Positions 34,216 through 47,100 of a DNA stretch of 64,000 bases are shown here, piece by piece. The DNA comes from Petrosia ficiformis (Eukaryota > Porifera > Demospongiae > Haplosclerida > Petrosiidae). Made by a program: the position numbers and the translations under genes. The notes under the pieces are model-generated. The model was not told the DNA's origin. It worked only from the letters and a program-made list of their open reading frames with translations, and did not search any database. Numbering within the stretch: position 1 is the first letter of the stretch; every line of letters begins with the position of its first letter. The DNA lies in contig OX345640.1 in NCBI GenBank assembly GCA_947044365.1, positions 3,088,001 to 3,152,000 on the forward strand. The letters run 5' to 3'.

Positions 34216-35850
34216 GGATCAACTGTAATACACGGACAGGGCAGTTTAAAGTATCGGGGGCGTGGCCGACAGCGTGGGCGGAACACGTGACTTCCGCTAT
34301 GACGTTTCAAACGTCATATGTAGGGGTGTGGCATGAGCCATTAAAGGTGGATCTTTTGCAAAATGGAAGCTCTGAAAAGAACTGGTTTTGTAGCTCTGAA
34401 AAGAGCTGTTAAAGAATATACTGTGCACAGTGTGGGAACCTCAGACAGGATACCAAATGGCTATATCTCTGTACATGTTTTCCAGTACATCACTAGATGT
34501 CCGGCCATATCTCTCTCGCCAAAGAAACTCATCCAAATATGACCCCAACATGGTTCGATGACACCCTCTCATTCTTTTAAGTTTTATTTTAACACGATTC
34601 CAATAACTTTCTATGTGATTAGTATGTACCCCAGTTTGGCTATCAACAAATTCTAGTGAGTGATTTACTGTATCGTGATTCTGTACAGTTGGTAGCTGTT
34701 GAATATTGTTATATGCTGCCCAACTGTCTGACCATATAATTGTACCATTGTGTGTATGGTCTTCAATGATGGGGAGGAGTGTTGCAGCAGTTCTGTCATT
34801 TATTATCTCCATATATCCCAAGGCTGGCTGTTGAGAAATGTCACACATCCCGAATACCCATACTAGTTCATCTGCTGGACGACCTCTGTTGCACTACAAA
34901 AGAAACAGTATAGTCACATTCATTCATTTATTCATTTATTCATTCGTTCATTCACACAAATATTTATGTATAATTATACTTGTTCTTCCATTCATTGTGC
35001 TTTTGTATTATACCTTTGGCTTATGCGAAAATAAAGATTCATCAATTGCCACTACTACTCCTTGACCTCCAAGTTTAATTGGTGGATCAACAGAACAAAG
35101 TCGATAACTGCAAACATCTCTGAGCCACTGATATACTTGAATTGCTGTTTTCTCTGTGACCTCTACTTCTACTGCAGCATCAGTAACTGGATACTGCCTT
35201 GCCCACCAATGCATCAGTAATAGCCACTTCTGTAAAGTTAATTTGCTCTGTTCAAAAAAACTTCCTTTTCTTATACTTGCTGTTCTGTTGCAATCAGGAC
35301 ACCTCCATCGATAGCCATCACTTATATCTGATCTCTCCTTCATTTCCATACCTATCCCACACTGTGCACAGTTCATCCTGTCTGCTAAGACATTCTTTCT
35401 TTGAAGGAAGGTTATAATAGCTGCAGTTCCACCAAAAGCAATAGGTCCTAATTCCAGTAAAGACATTGTTACCCGCCAAAATAATTTCACAGTCACTTAG
35501 CAAGTATAATTATATATAAATATTATAAATTATATATATATAATTATTTATAATAATTGTTATAATACAATTCAACATAGTAAAAATAAGTTTAAAGTCT
35601 GCAATGATTGTATTATAAGTATTTTAAATAAGTTAAAAGTCTACAATGATTGTAATATAATTACTTTTTAACATGGCAATATGAGTTCGCGAAACCTGAA
35701 AACAATACGCAGAAAAACGCGAAAAAAAAACTGGAAGCAGCCCCACCCTCGACGTTTAAAACGTCATAGCGGAAGTCACGTGTTCCGCCCACGCTGTCGG
35801 CCACGCCCCCGATACCTTAAACTGCCCTGTCCGTGTATTACAGTTGATCC
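34216..35850 (-). mobile_element. Merlin DNA transposon, apparently intact
   Basis: A 1635-bp element. The terminal inverted repeats start GGATCAACTGTAATACACGG on both ends and are almost identical for about 100 bp, through CGGGGGCGTGGCCGACAGCG to TATGACGTTT. The flanks 34208-34215 and 35851-35858 are both TAGTTGCC, a perfect 8-bp target duplication as expected for Merlin. The only gene is a two-exon transposase on the minus strand with all DDE residues. The near identity of the ends and the open frame argue for recent insertion. Confidence 0.95.
34441..35466 (-). CDS. Merlin (IS1016/ISXO2-like) DDE transposase
   Basis: Two exons on the minus strand, 35466-35014 and 34893-34441, separated by a 120-bp GT-AG intron in phase 0, giving 301 residues. 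The start is ATG 35466 (MSLLELGP); an upstream GTG at 35496 is not used. The N-terminal zinc ribbon is CAQC...CPDC, followed by a helix-turn-helix-like region (VTEKTAIQVYQWLRD). The catalytic triad is visible: D in VAIDESLFSHK, D in IIWSDSWAAYNN, E in NHIESYWNRVK. WVFG between them is typical of IS1595-type transposases. The protein binds the terminal repeats of its own element and cuts and pastes it in the nucleus. No stop or frameshift is seen, so it may be functional. The intron is unusual, because the bacterial relatives have none. Confidence 0.95.
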
Positions 35851-35858
35851 TAGTTGCC

Positions 35859-38800
35859 TAGTTGAGCATGTCAGCATACAACATACTTAGCGTTAGTAAA
35901 GCTCAGGCTACAAATTGGCATCTGTATTTAGTTGAGAGTATTTAGCTATTTCTTTCTTTTCAGGCACATGTAGTGTAGCAATTGTCTAGTTGAGACATAC
36001 ACGCTTTAATATCTTACCTATTAACAGTGGGACCAAACTATCCATGCAGAACAGTGTCTGAGCCTCGACTTTACATGCCTGGACACAGTAGAGCTACACA
36101 CACACCAACTTCAAGCTCCTCTGGCTTTATGTATAAGCATGCAGCCTGTGTGCACTGTTTTGGCGGGGTAGATAACTGAGCATGCGTATATATCACCACG
36201 TGGATAGATAGCGAGTTGAGCTATTATCAGCAGTTCTAGTAGTTCAAGGATATTATACATGTAATTATAGACTTATTTTAATTGTGTGTGTGTAAATGTC
36301 TGTCAGTTAAACGGTAGGTGCTAGTTTTTTATTATAGCAGGCAGTAAAATCACAAAGTAGTTTATCCTTTGTACTATATACCTGTTGTGCTTACAGAATT
36401 GAAATTTGTAGCAGAATTGCCCCACCTTACCTTACATATTTTTTTTGTTTCACTTCACTAATTTTCTTCATTTCACTATTTTTATAATGTTAATGTTTCT
36501 ATTATACTCATATACAATACTATTTTGTACACAATAATTTTACTTTTAATAGGATAATAATTTTTAGTTTCTGATGTAACCATTATTATTATGAACTACA
36601 TGTTAAACTTAATAATTATACTCAAAAAATTAATACTATAATTGTAAACCCATACTATAATTATTGTTTATAATAAAAATTATATTATACACTATTATGA
36701 TTATGATTAAGTATAAATAATTGAAAATACAAAAATAGTATTATATGTAATTGCATGTACTCACTATTTATTTTAAAAATAATTATTGTATATAATTATA
36801 ACATTTTGAAAATGGTGCAAAACAATAAGAATAGTGAAGAAATTGTGTAGAAAAACAGTCTGTATAAGTATAAGTATAGTGTAAGTTATTGCAGAGGCAG
36901 AGACAGTGTGTTCAAAGTGGTGGGAGGCTGACAAACATTGAGGGGCATAACAATGCAGCTGCATCATTGCCACCATGAAGGGGACCTAGGGGGATGTACT
37001 TATAAAGTAATGCTTCCAAAGGTTCCTCAGAAAGGTTTTTGTACATGGTAAAAAGTGGGGGGAGGCTAAGCTCAAGCTGCTCCTGGTCCCAGTATCTCTG
37101 ACACTGCAATAGTGATGCTATAAAATGACCAGATACATCCATCATTAATTTTCATGCATAATAAAATATTATTTATTATGATTCACTGTATACTCTCATA
37201 ATCAGAGAAAGACTGGTTTATATCTATGGTATATAGATGATTTTTCTTATACCAATTAGTTACCTCAACTTATGAGCCTTCTCTCTTCATATCTTCATGC
37301 AGTGATAATTAACTTATGATTCTTTAGTACTAGTGAAGAGACGAATTTGTGTAATTTAGAAATAGCTTTTGATACTTTCAATATTGATATTAAAAAATTA
37401 TTACTCTTTTCAAGTCATTTGTTAATTGCCATACCCCACAAAGTGGGAATTTACTACTTTGATTTCAACAACAAAAAAAATCACAAAACAAAAAATAGTA
37501 ATTATTATTTCAAAATATTAGAAAAATGTTTGTGTATAAATTGTAGAAAAAATGTGTATTTAAAAATATAGTGTAATGTGCATAAAGAAATTATAGTGAA
37601 GTGAAACTAAAAAATATGTACAATTAAAGTTAACAAGGACAAAAAGTAGAAAAGGAAAGTAAATATAAGAATCATCAGGAAAGAATTACCTGGGTATCAA
37701 CACGTGCTCTTGAGTCTTGACAGGAGCGTGCACGGTTAATTAAGCTGCACTGTACATGCAGGAATGTTCTAATTAATTGTTTTCAGCTAATTAGAGATTT
37801 CCCTGCTTCAGTAATTATAATTAAAATGTAATTTTTATTAATTAATATTAAAAGCTGCAAATAAAACTCACTTTATCATGTCTTATAACAAATCTGTTGA
37901 TGTGTTTCAAAGCTGCATGGAGTCACTATTAGTTTCATACGTAGCAACACTTTTTCATCTGATAAAAACTATCAGTTGGTATTGATGAATCATATATTAT
38001 TTTACTTGTTACAACAGTCACATCATTATTGTAGCTAATAACAATATATATATATATAATCACACCTGTCTGAAAATATATTAGTCATGACATACAGTTA
38101 TCATTGACTAAATCCAATATATTTGGCACGTGCACTGCAGTGAGTGCATGTGCTAAAGATTTCTCTCTCAGTCATAACAATACAGTACTCTCTCCAACAT
38201 GAAAAATATTAATATATATATATACAATAATGATGTGAAAAGAATTCAGTAAACGTTTATCCACTGTCACATGATCTCTATAATTATATAACTAACTAAC
38301 TTGTACGTGGCATAGATAGCTGGATTTCTCATAATAAATTTCTTTAACTGTTGTTGACTCAGTTTTGACAAACTATATATATATCTCCACTAACAAATCA
38401 CAGATGCTTAATAGCTTTAGTTTCTGTTGATATTTTTCCATGCCTATATTATACATATTATACAGTAAGTTAAGCTCACCTTTATCAATTCCACTGTCTT
38501 TCTAACTAAAGATATACTGTTACACATTGACTTGAACCATGCAAAATATATCTCTACCGACAAGTACAATGATAGTCTTTCTATCAGTCTTGTCTTTATC
38601 CTGAGTGTGTTGTATATAGACCTGGATTATGAAGCCTTCCCATACTGAAGCAGACACAGTTCAGACACCATATTTAAGTTTGTTGACTCAGTTTTGTATA
38701 TCTCCATTTGCAATCATTAACAGCTCAGATATACCAGCATATATAATAGCTTCAGTCTTCTGTTGCTGTTCGTCGTCCAACCATTAAAATGTCTTTCTAA

Positions 38801-38960
38801 CATTGACTTGAGCCATGCAAAGTACATCTCTCTCTCTCTCTCTCTGTATACTGAGTACTGAATGGCCATAACTACTATATATATAGCTCTCAGTTTAAAT
38901 AATGGTCGCAGTCAGTTGTGTGTAGTCTTCAAAACGATAGCCTATCTCTTAGCAAAACAG
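35859..38960. other. Intergenic AT-rich DNA
   Basis: No recognisable gene. It holds flank repeats of the Merlin insertion (to about 36440), a 77-codon minus frame at 36912-37145 listed separately, a (CT)n run near 38828 and short TA tracts. Confidence 0.55.
36912..37145 (-). other. Unrecognised 77-codon ORF
   Basis: A minus-strand frame starting MMDVSGHFIASLLQCQ and ending VSLPPL. Its base composition is clearly more GC-rich than the surrounding AT-rich DNA, and its residue mix (aromatic and charged residues, Leu-rich helices) is protein-like. It could be an exon of a transposon or host gene; no domain is recognised and no adjoining exon was found. Confidence 0.25.
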
Positions 38961-38979
38961 CTTCGAGGTCATTGAAAGT

Positions 38980-40210
38980 ATCTTGCTATGTGACCCACAT
39001 GGAGTAAAACTGTTACTACCAAACTAAAAGTGACACCAGCCTCAAAATCGAAAATATAGAAAATTAAAGACTAAGAAAAGTACACAAGTATATTTAATAT
39101 TTAATACAAGCATAAGTAATCATAGGACCAAATTTAATTATTATTCTTACGAATCGAAAATATAGAAAATTAAAGATTAAGAAAAATAGACTAGTGTATA
39201 TATTTAATACAAGCATAATTAATCGTAGGCTTTCTACTGTAATAGACCAAATTTGATTATTATTCTTACGAATCAAAAATATAGAAAATTAAAGACTAAG
39301 AAAAGCAGACAAGTATATTTAATATTAGCATAAGTAATCATAGGACCAAATTTAATTATTATTCTTACGAATCGAAAATATAGAAAATTAAAGATTAAGA
39401 AAAATAGACTAGTGTATATATTTGCATAATTAATTGTAGGCTTTCTACTGTAATAGACCAAATATTTTTACGAATCCAAAATATAATTATATAGAAAAAA
39501 ATTAAAGATTAAGAAAATATAGACTAGTGTATATATTTAATACAAGGATAATTAATCGTAGGCTTTCTACTGTAATAGACCAAATTTGATTATTATTCTT
39601 GCGAATCGAAAATATAGAAAATTAAAGACTAAGAAAAGCAGACAAGTATATTTAATATTTAATACAAGCATAAGTAATCATAGGACCAGATTTAATTATT
39701 ATTCTTACGAATCGAAAATATAGAAAATTAAAGATTAAGAAAAATAGACTAGTGTATATATTTAATACAAGCATAATTAATCGTAGGCTTTCTACTGTAA
39801 TAGACCAAATTTGATTATTGTTCTTACGAATCGAAAATATAGAAAATTAAAGACTAAGAAAAATAGACTAGTGTATATATTTAATACAAGCATAATTAAT
39901 CGTAGGCTTTCTACTGTAATAGACCAAATATTTTTACGAATCCAAAATATAATTATATAGAAAAAAATTAAAGATTAAGAAAATATAGACTAGTGTATAT
40001 ATTTAATACAAGCATAATTAATCGTAGGCTTTCTACTGTAATAGACCTAATTTAATTATTATTCTTACGAATCCAAAATATAATTATATAGAAAAAATTA
40101 AAGATTAAGAAAATATAGAGTAGTGTATATATTTAATACAAGCATAATTAATCAGAGGCTTTCAACTGCAATAGATCACATTTAAATGTAATTACTATTC
40201 TTAAGAATCG
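38980..40210 (+). repeat. AT-rich satellite, block 1 (105-120-bp units)
   Basis: About eleven units built on CGAAAATATAGAAAATTAAA, GACTAAGAAAAATAGACTAG, TATATTTAATACAAGCATAA and TCGTAGGCTTTCTACTGTAA-TAGACC, alternating short and long forms. The same satellite recurs at 42000-42810. Confidence 0.93.
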
Positions 40211-40379
40211 AAAATTAAAAACAATTATTGATAATAGTTTACTATTATATTGAAAATGCAACTCAAAACACAAGAACAACATTTGAAAGAAACATTTGAA
40301 AATACAATTGAAATAAAAAAAAATTTTAAAAACACAATATATTTCAAAGAACTAACGGCCATTGAGATGAATGCTTTAA

Positions 40380-40560
40380 GCAATGAATGAAGATGAGTCC
40401 TTGCAGATCGAAGAGAAATCCCAATGAAGATGAGTCCTTGCGGAAGAGAAATCCCAGTGAAGAGAGGAATCCCAATGAAGATGAGTCCTTGTAGAAGGGA
40501 AATCCCAATGAAGATGAGTCCTTGCAGATCGAAGAGAGATCCCAATGAAGATGGTCCTAG
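40380..40560 (+). repeat. Minisatellite GAAGATGAGTCCTTGCAGAT
   Basis: About five imperfect units of AATGAAGATGAGTCCTTGC followed by AGATCGAAGAGAAATCCC. It leads into a second short repeat GTAGACTGGAACTGGAGCAC at 40567-40640. Confidence 0.85.
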
Positions 40561-41999
40561 GATGAAGTAGACTGGAACTGGAGCACTGGTCGAATTAGAC
40601 TGGAACTGGAGCACTGGTCGAAGTAGACTGGAACTGGATGAGGTAGTTAGACGATAACTGGAACACTAGATGAGTTAGACCGGATGTACTGGAACTGCCC
40701 CACACGGGGCTGGATCTAGTGACTCGAAGAGACCTCCGGCGTCCCCAACCTGGGCATCGGTATACTCATTTGTCCCGCACACTCCTAACAACCAGGATCG
40801 ACCATGCCACCCCCCCCAAAAAAAAGAAAAGGAGGGTGGCATGGCCGACCCTGGCTGATAGGAGTGATTAGAACAAATGAGCATCCGAATTCCAAGAAGA
40901 GAACACCAGAAGAAACCTCGAAATCATCAGAAACAGACCTGTGCAGGAAGGAAAAATAGTAAATACACTGTTCACAATAAAATAATATTTAAGAAGAAAG
41001 TATAGAATAGAGAAAAGAGTATGGAGACATAACTTATCTCTTATTGAAGTATAGATGCGACGAGGTAGAGAGAGAGTGGATAGATGGACAGGGAGGTAGC
41101 AAGTAGAGTTTTCTGGGAGAGAGAAGAAACAATATGCAAATTAACATGATGGACAAACGGAATTATTAATATGATATGCATGAATTACATGGGCATGGAT
41201 GGCAACAATGCACATAGAAGAACAAGAATCATCTGTTGTTTAATCTTCATCCATCTATCCACATCCTTCGCATCTTGGTCCTGGATCCCTCCCTGGTACA
41301 TGCAGAATCTTCTTCGTCTTGAGTCTTGAGATCGATGACATGCACAGTCTTCTCTGACTTATGATAGGGAGCTCAAATTCCTGCACGTGCACGCAGGTCT
41401 GGGAGCATGCATGCACGCACGCACCCATCCTCGCCAGGGAGGTGTGTGCAGGGTGAGGATCCAAGCAATTAATTATTAATTGGTAATACAAGAAATATGT
41501 ATTATTTTATGTATAATTATATACATGTCTAGAATAATAATAATTAAATTTATGTACAATGCTATTCTTTTTCACTTCTGTATAACATACAAACACCGAA
41601 CAAAAATACTGTAGACTTTGAAAACATTCTTTGCCGAAGGATGCATGCATGGTAGCAATGATGATGATTTTTTTTTAAATGCTAATAATAAACCAGTCGA
41701 ATTACAAAACAAAATTATATCGAAAATAGTGTATTCGATTCTAACAAAAAAGTAGAAAAAGTGATAGCTAGCTAATTCGCAAATATTTTCAAGAATGATA
41801 ATTTGAAATTAGTCTCAAGAAATATAGCTACTCGAAAGAGAAATAAATTAGTTCATTAATTTGAAAATATTTCCAATGAAATGCAATCAGTACTTAGTTA
41901 ATTCATTGGATTAGGAAAAGAAAAGGCTTGAAAGAACATAAAAGATTAAGAAAAATAGACAAGTCTAGTAGCTACGTATATTCAATACAAGCATAAGTA

Positions 42000-42810
42000 A
42001 TCATACGAATCGAAAATATACAAAATTAAAGACTAAGAAAAGCAGACTAGCATATGTTTAATACAAGCATAAGTAATCGTAGGACCACATTTAATTATTA
42101 TTCTTACGAATCGAAAATATAGAAAATTAAAGACTAAGAAAAATAGACTAGTGTATATATTTAATACAAGCATAATTAATCGTAGGCTTTCTACTGTAAT
42201 AGACCAAATTTGATTATTATTCTTACGAATCGAAAATATAGAAAATTAAAGACTAAGAAAAGTAGACAAGTATATTTAATATTTAATACAAGCATAAGTA
42301 ATCATAGGACCAAATTTGATTATTATTCTTACGAATCGAAAATATAGAAAATTAAAGACTAAGAAAAGTAGACAAATATATTTAATATTTAATACAAGCG
42401 TAAGTAATCATAGGACCAAATTTGATTATTATTCTTACAAATCGAAAATATAGAAAATTAAAGATTAAGAAAAATAGACTAGTGTATATATTTAACACAA
42501 GCATAATTAATCGTAGGCTTTCTACTGTAATAGACCAAATTTGATTATTATTCTTAGGAATCGAAAATATAGAAAATTAAAGACTAAGAAAAGTAGACAA
42601 GTATATTTAATATTTAATACAAGCATAAGTAATCATAGGACCAAATTTAATTATTATTCTTACGAATCGAAAATATAGAAAATTAAAGATTAAGAAAAAT
42701 AGACTAGTGTATATATTTAACACAAGCATAATTAATCGTAGGCTTTCTACTGTAATAGACCAAATTTGATTATTATTCTTACGAATCAAAAATATAGAAA
42801 ATTAAAGACT
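42000..42810 (+). repeat. AT-rich satellite, block 2
   Basis: Same 105-120-bp units and orientation as 38980-40210, about seven units. A 183-bp stretch at 42607-42789 translates to exactly the same 60 residues as 39094-39276, showing recent exchange or amplification. These open frames are not genes. Confidence 0.93.
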
Positions 42811-43129
42811 CGCTGTGAGACGATACATCTGATGCTAAAAGTTCGGTAGAGCAACAGCTTTAGAGTTATGAGGAAGAAAGGAAAAAAGCATAGGAAAAAA
42901 AAGGCGGGAAAAGAACAATGGAAATCTTTGAGTAAATTTGATTGGTTAAAAAATTATAACAAAAGGCGGGAAAATTTAGTATAAAAAGCAGTGCATCTCA
43001 AGCATGCGACATTTGTGGCCGAAAGGCCGAAGAGGACAAGACCAAGAAGAAGTGGACCAAGACGGATAGATGGATCAAGAGAGCAAGACCAAGAAGACGG
43101 GGAGTCAAGACTGTGCAAGACCAAGAAGT

Positions 43130-43310
43130 GTGGATAGATGGATGAAGATTCAAGACCCAAGAAGCAATCATTATACCGATGCCCAGGCTGGGGACGCCGA
43201 AGGTCTCTTCAAGTCACTATGGATCAAAAAGCAAGACCCAAGAAGCAATCATTATACCGATGCCCAGGTTGGGGACGCTGAAGGTCTCTTCCATTCACTA
43301 TGGATCATAA
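43130..43310 (+). repeat. 79-bp direct duplication inside the inverted-repeat structure
   Basis: Two units of AAGACCCAAGAAGCAATCAT, TATACCGATGCCCAGG-TGGGGACGC, and GAAGGTCTCTTC. The second half is shared with the arms of the large inverted repeat. Confidence 0.8.
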
Positions 43311-44123
43311 TACTACAACCACAGGTCAATCTTTCCATCTGTTTGTCACTATAATTTATGTAAAAAATATACTGTTTAATTTGCATACTGTTTTTCTCTC
43401 TCTATACAGGTACTCTACCTATCTATCTATCCACTCTCTTCTCTCTTAAAAGGTGAGTTTTCTTATTTTTTTGAACAGTTGATTTACTACTTTTCCTTCC
43501 TCACAGGTCAGTTTTGGTGACTTGCTGCAGCTTTTGTGCTCCTCACTTGGAATTCGTGTACTCATTTGTCCTCCATTTCTACAACCAGGGTTGGCTAGCC
43601 ACCCAAAAAAAAAAATTTTTTTTTCTTTTTTTTTTTGCCGTGGCTAGTCTAGCCCTGGTTGTAGGAATGCAAGACAATGAGTATACCGATGCCCAGGTTG
43701 GGGACGCCGGAGGTCTCTTCAAGTCACTAGATCCAGCCTCGTGTGGGGCAGTTCCAGCATCCAGTCAGTTCTGATCCAGTCCTCCAGTTGCAGTCTACCT
43801 GATCCAGCCCTCCAGTTGCAGTCTACCTGATCCAGTCCTCCAGTTCCAGTCTACCTCAATCAGTGCAATAATTTATATTTCACAAGAATTATACACCACT
43901 GTTTTTTTTAATTTTTAATTTTTAATTTTTTGTAATAAATGTAAATATTTTCTTTAAATACAAATTTAGTTAAAATTGCCTGCTATAATTATACTTGAGC
44001 TATTGATTACAACATTACTGCTTTAAACTCTATTAAACGGAATTAGATCTAATTATACAACAAAACAATAATATTAAAATTTTGAAATTGAAATAATTAA
44101 GCTGTTGCTAGGAATTAAAAATC

Positions 44124-47100
44124 ATGGTGTCCAGAAGTGATATTGAAGACAAAAAACCGCTAAAGCAGAAATTAACATCATACTACGAGGAGATACTAAA
44201 GGTTGGAACTACAATCCAAACGCTTTGAAGCCATTGCAAATATTTTTCATTATTTAGGGGAATGATCCTTCAGGAAAGAAGTTGGAATTCTGGGATGAAT
44301 TTTTTCTTCTCAAGGTAGATTGTTATTAATTGTTTTTGTGATATTAATTAATAACAATCATATGCAATTATCTGTATATAATATAATTATACCGTATAGC
44401 CCAGTGTTTTTGATAAGCTCATATGGCGCACCATTGGCCCAAAGAGTTTCTAATTTGGCACAGCGCAGTTCTCTTTTTGGGCCAGATGGTGCAGTTAATT
44501 ATGATTATATTGTCACTAACAGCATTATCTCTTTGTTTCCCAATGGCACACACACTAACCATTGTTGAGCCAATTTGGCCCATACTTCAAACTTGAAGTT
44601 ATCAAAAACTCTGGTATAGCCGGAAATATTGGCGGAACAAAACATTGGTGGTTCCACCTAGAAACAGGGAAAATTAAAAGTTTACGGAGTTAATTTTGAT
44701 GTTTATTATTAAAGTTTATGTGTGGGTGGGGTTTGTTGAACACATGTATGTGTGCATTGATATGACCAGCTGTACGTGTGCATTGATATGACTAGCTGTA
44801 TATGTGGCCATCATGTCTACAAGAATGTATGGAAGCTGACACTAGGGGATGAACTGGAGTGTAGAAAAGAAAGAGACAATGATTTTGATCGATATGCTGT
44901 AGCTGTGCTAAGGTGAGGTGTTGTTGTTTGACATCTAATTCAACTTTCGCTGACCTCCACGTTATGGCACTGCTGGACCTTCTTGTAGACTTCCTTAAGC
45001 TCCTTGCAGATACAAGAGTATGGTCATTCTCATCAGGCAGTATTGTTTCTCTTGCTCTTTTGAAGAACTTCAACATGGTGACGATTACATGTGGTTTGTA
45101 ACGTATTTTTAATTTTACAGATTTAATATTGACGAATTTAAGTTTACACCGCCAAACAATCAAAAGTTTTTTTTTCTGCCAATATTTACAGCTATATGGT
45201 ATATAATAAACAATTTTTCTAAAAAAAAGTGTCCATTGACTGAAAAATCAGTGCCAATAACAGCTACTAAGTGACTTTACCAATGAGCCTTAATGCTTGT
45301 GTCCATGTCATTGATCCTATGTTAGGGGTTAGAAATCTGCTTAAAAGGTTATCTGAATGAAATCCCCCCCTTGCAAACCAGCCTTCAGGATAAATCAATT
45401 TATACTAGTTGTCATCTCACATTATTCAGGGTTTTCTTAAGGGAAGAATTTCCCCCCTTCAGATTAGTATAATGTACATATATAGAATGCAGTTAAGGAG
45501 ATGTACTTTAAGAGCATGCTTAAGGCTTCTTAGATTTAGGTTGTTATAGTATATCTTCTGCCCTTCAAAAACTTTCCATAAAAATCCCTGTCATTGGTTC
45601 ATTGACCACTTCCTCTCACAATGGCATAGTGACGACCTTTTTATAAATATTAATGCGCAGAATGTTTTGTTATTTAGGGGAAGTAATCGATAATGCAAAG
45701 CACACTGGCCCTTGAAGACTTTGGGGTTGTGGTCCCCCAGAAAATTTAGGCATCTGTAGAAGGCTTGTAGCTAAGATGTTGGTTGGATGTTGAAATAAAT
45801 GTGGTCTGAAATCTACGGGGATGGGTGAAACCGTGATGTATAAGGTGTATTTCACATGTACATGTAGATATGAATGTAAATATATGTACACTGTATATCT
45901 ACCTATTCTGCAGGCCAATGTGGAGTTTATAAGTAAGACTGTAAATGAAATGTCTCCATCTGCACTATTAGCAATCAAGGTATTGAAAAATATTATTAAT
46001 AGGTAGACTGAGCATGGAATATGGAATAGGTGAAAGGGAATGGAAATATGGAATGGGTGAATGGGAATGGGAATGGAAATATGGAATGGGTGAATGGGAA
46101 TGGAAATATGGACTGGGTGAATCGAAATGGAAAATAAGGAGTAGGTGAATAGAAATATGAATGGGAATAGGTTAATTGGAATGGAAGTGGGAATGGGTGA
46201 CTGGGAATAGGGAATATGTGAATGAGAATAGGTGAATCGGAATTGAAGTAAGGAGTAGGTGAATAGAATAGGTGAATGGAGATAGGAAACAGATGTATAG
46301 GAATGGGAATAGGTAAGTAGGAGCAATATGTATCATTAAGCTACATACTTACATATTAGTAGCTTGTGAACAATAATATATGTACTTAATAAACAAACCA
46401 TTAAGTTTTGCTTTTATAGCAAATGGTTTGATGGTGCAGTGGTTTAATGGAACCTCAACATATACCAATAAGGACATCTCAGGGATGGTCTAAGCTGTGT
46501 ATTAATTAGCCTCTATGTAAATGAAACATACTGGTACATGTATTCTTTGGCCTGTAATGTATAATATACAACATGTTGTCTGTTCATTCACAATGACCTC
46601 AAAATTACGATATGATGACTTTTATGGATAATATACCTCTTAATTAACCCACACTGCATTGTCAACTCGTTTTAATGACTCGTACTGATCATGTGATACT
46701 GATTACCGATCATGTGATTATATTTTTTATTCTATTGCAGGGTTCATTAAACAGTTTGTTCATTCAGTGTTGTAGAGTGTTGCAAAGTGATGACAATATG
46801 ATTAGAAACATCAATGCTTTACAGGTTATAAGAAACATGTAGACTGATGGACAGATAGATGGATGGATGGATGGATGGATGGAAGGATGGACTGATAGAT
46901 GGATGGATGGATGGATTGATAGTAGATGCTGAATTGATAGATAAATGATAGATGGACAGATGAATGGATGCAAAGATAGATGGAAGGACAGATGCTTGAA
47001 CATTCTTCCTTTACAAATGTATGTTAATTGTTACCATATTTAATAAACAAACATTTATGTATTTATGTGTGACTCTTTCATCCTGTTGAGTTATCCTACT

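Larger units (their letters stand above)
40567..43860. repeat. Large inverted-repeat structure (~3.3 kb)
   Basis: The segment 40676-40800 (GGAACTGCCCCACACGGGGC ... CGTCCCCAACCTGGGCATCG) is repeated as its reverse complement at about 43640-43760 (GATGCCCAGGTTGGGGACGC ... TGTGGGGCAGTTCC). The outer flanks also match inverted: GTAGACTGGAACTGGAG units at the left against CTCCAGTTGCAGTCTACC units at the right. Inside are a hairpin around 40800-40845 (CCATGCCACC...GGTGGCATGG), satellite block 2 and two further direct copies of the CCCAGG-TGGGGACGC segment (43175-43310). It looks like a foldback or nonautonomous element; no transposase is seen. Confidence 0.7.

Noticed and set aside
39094..42789. 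Identical 60-codon frames at two places
   Set aside because: Both are inside the AT-rich satellite; identity comes from repeat units, not from a conserved protein.
44792..45163. 123-codon minus-strand frame in ARMH3 intron 2
   Set aside because: It lies partly opposite the HIRAN-like relic and has no recognisable domain; likely a shadow frame.
45670..46326. 218-codon minus-strand frame
   Set aside because: Most of it is a GGGAATGG minisatellite read backwards (IPISIHPFH repeats), and it overlaps ARMH3 exon 3 on the other strand.
46425..46500. tRNA box-A-like sequence GGTTTGATGGTGCAGTGGTT
   Set aside because: No box B at the right distance and no cloverleaf can be drawn.
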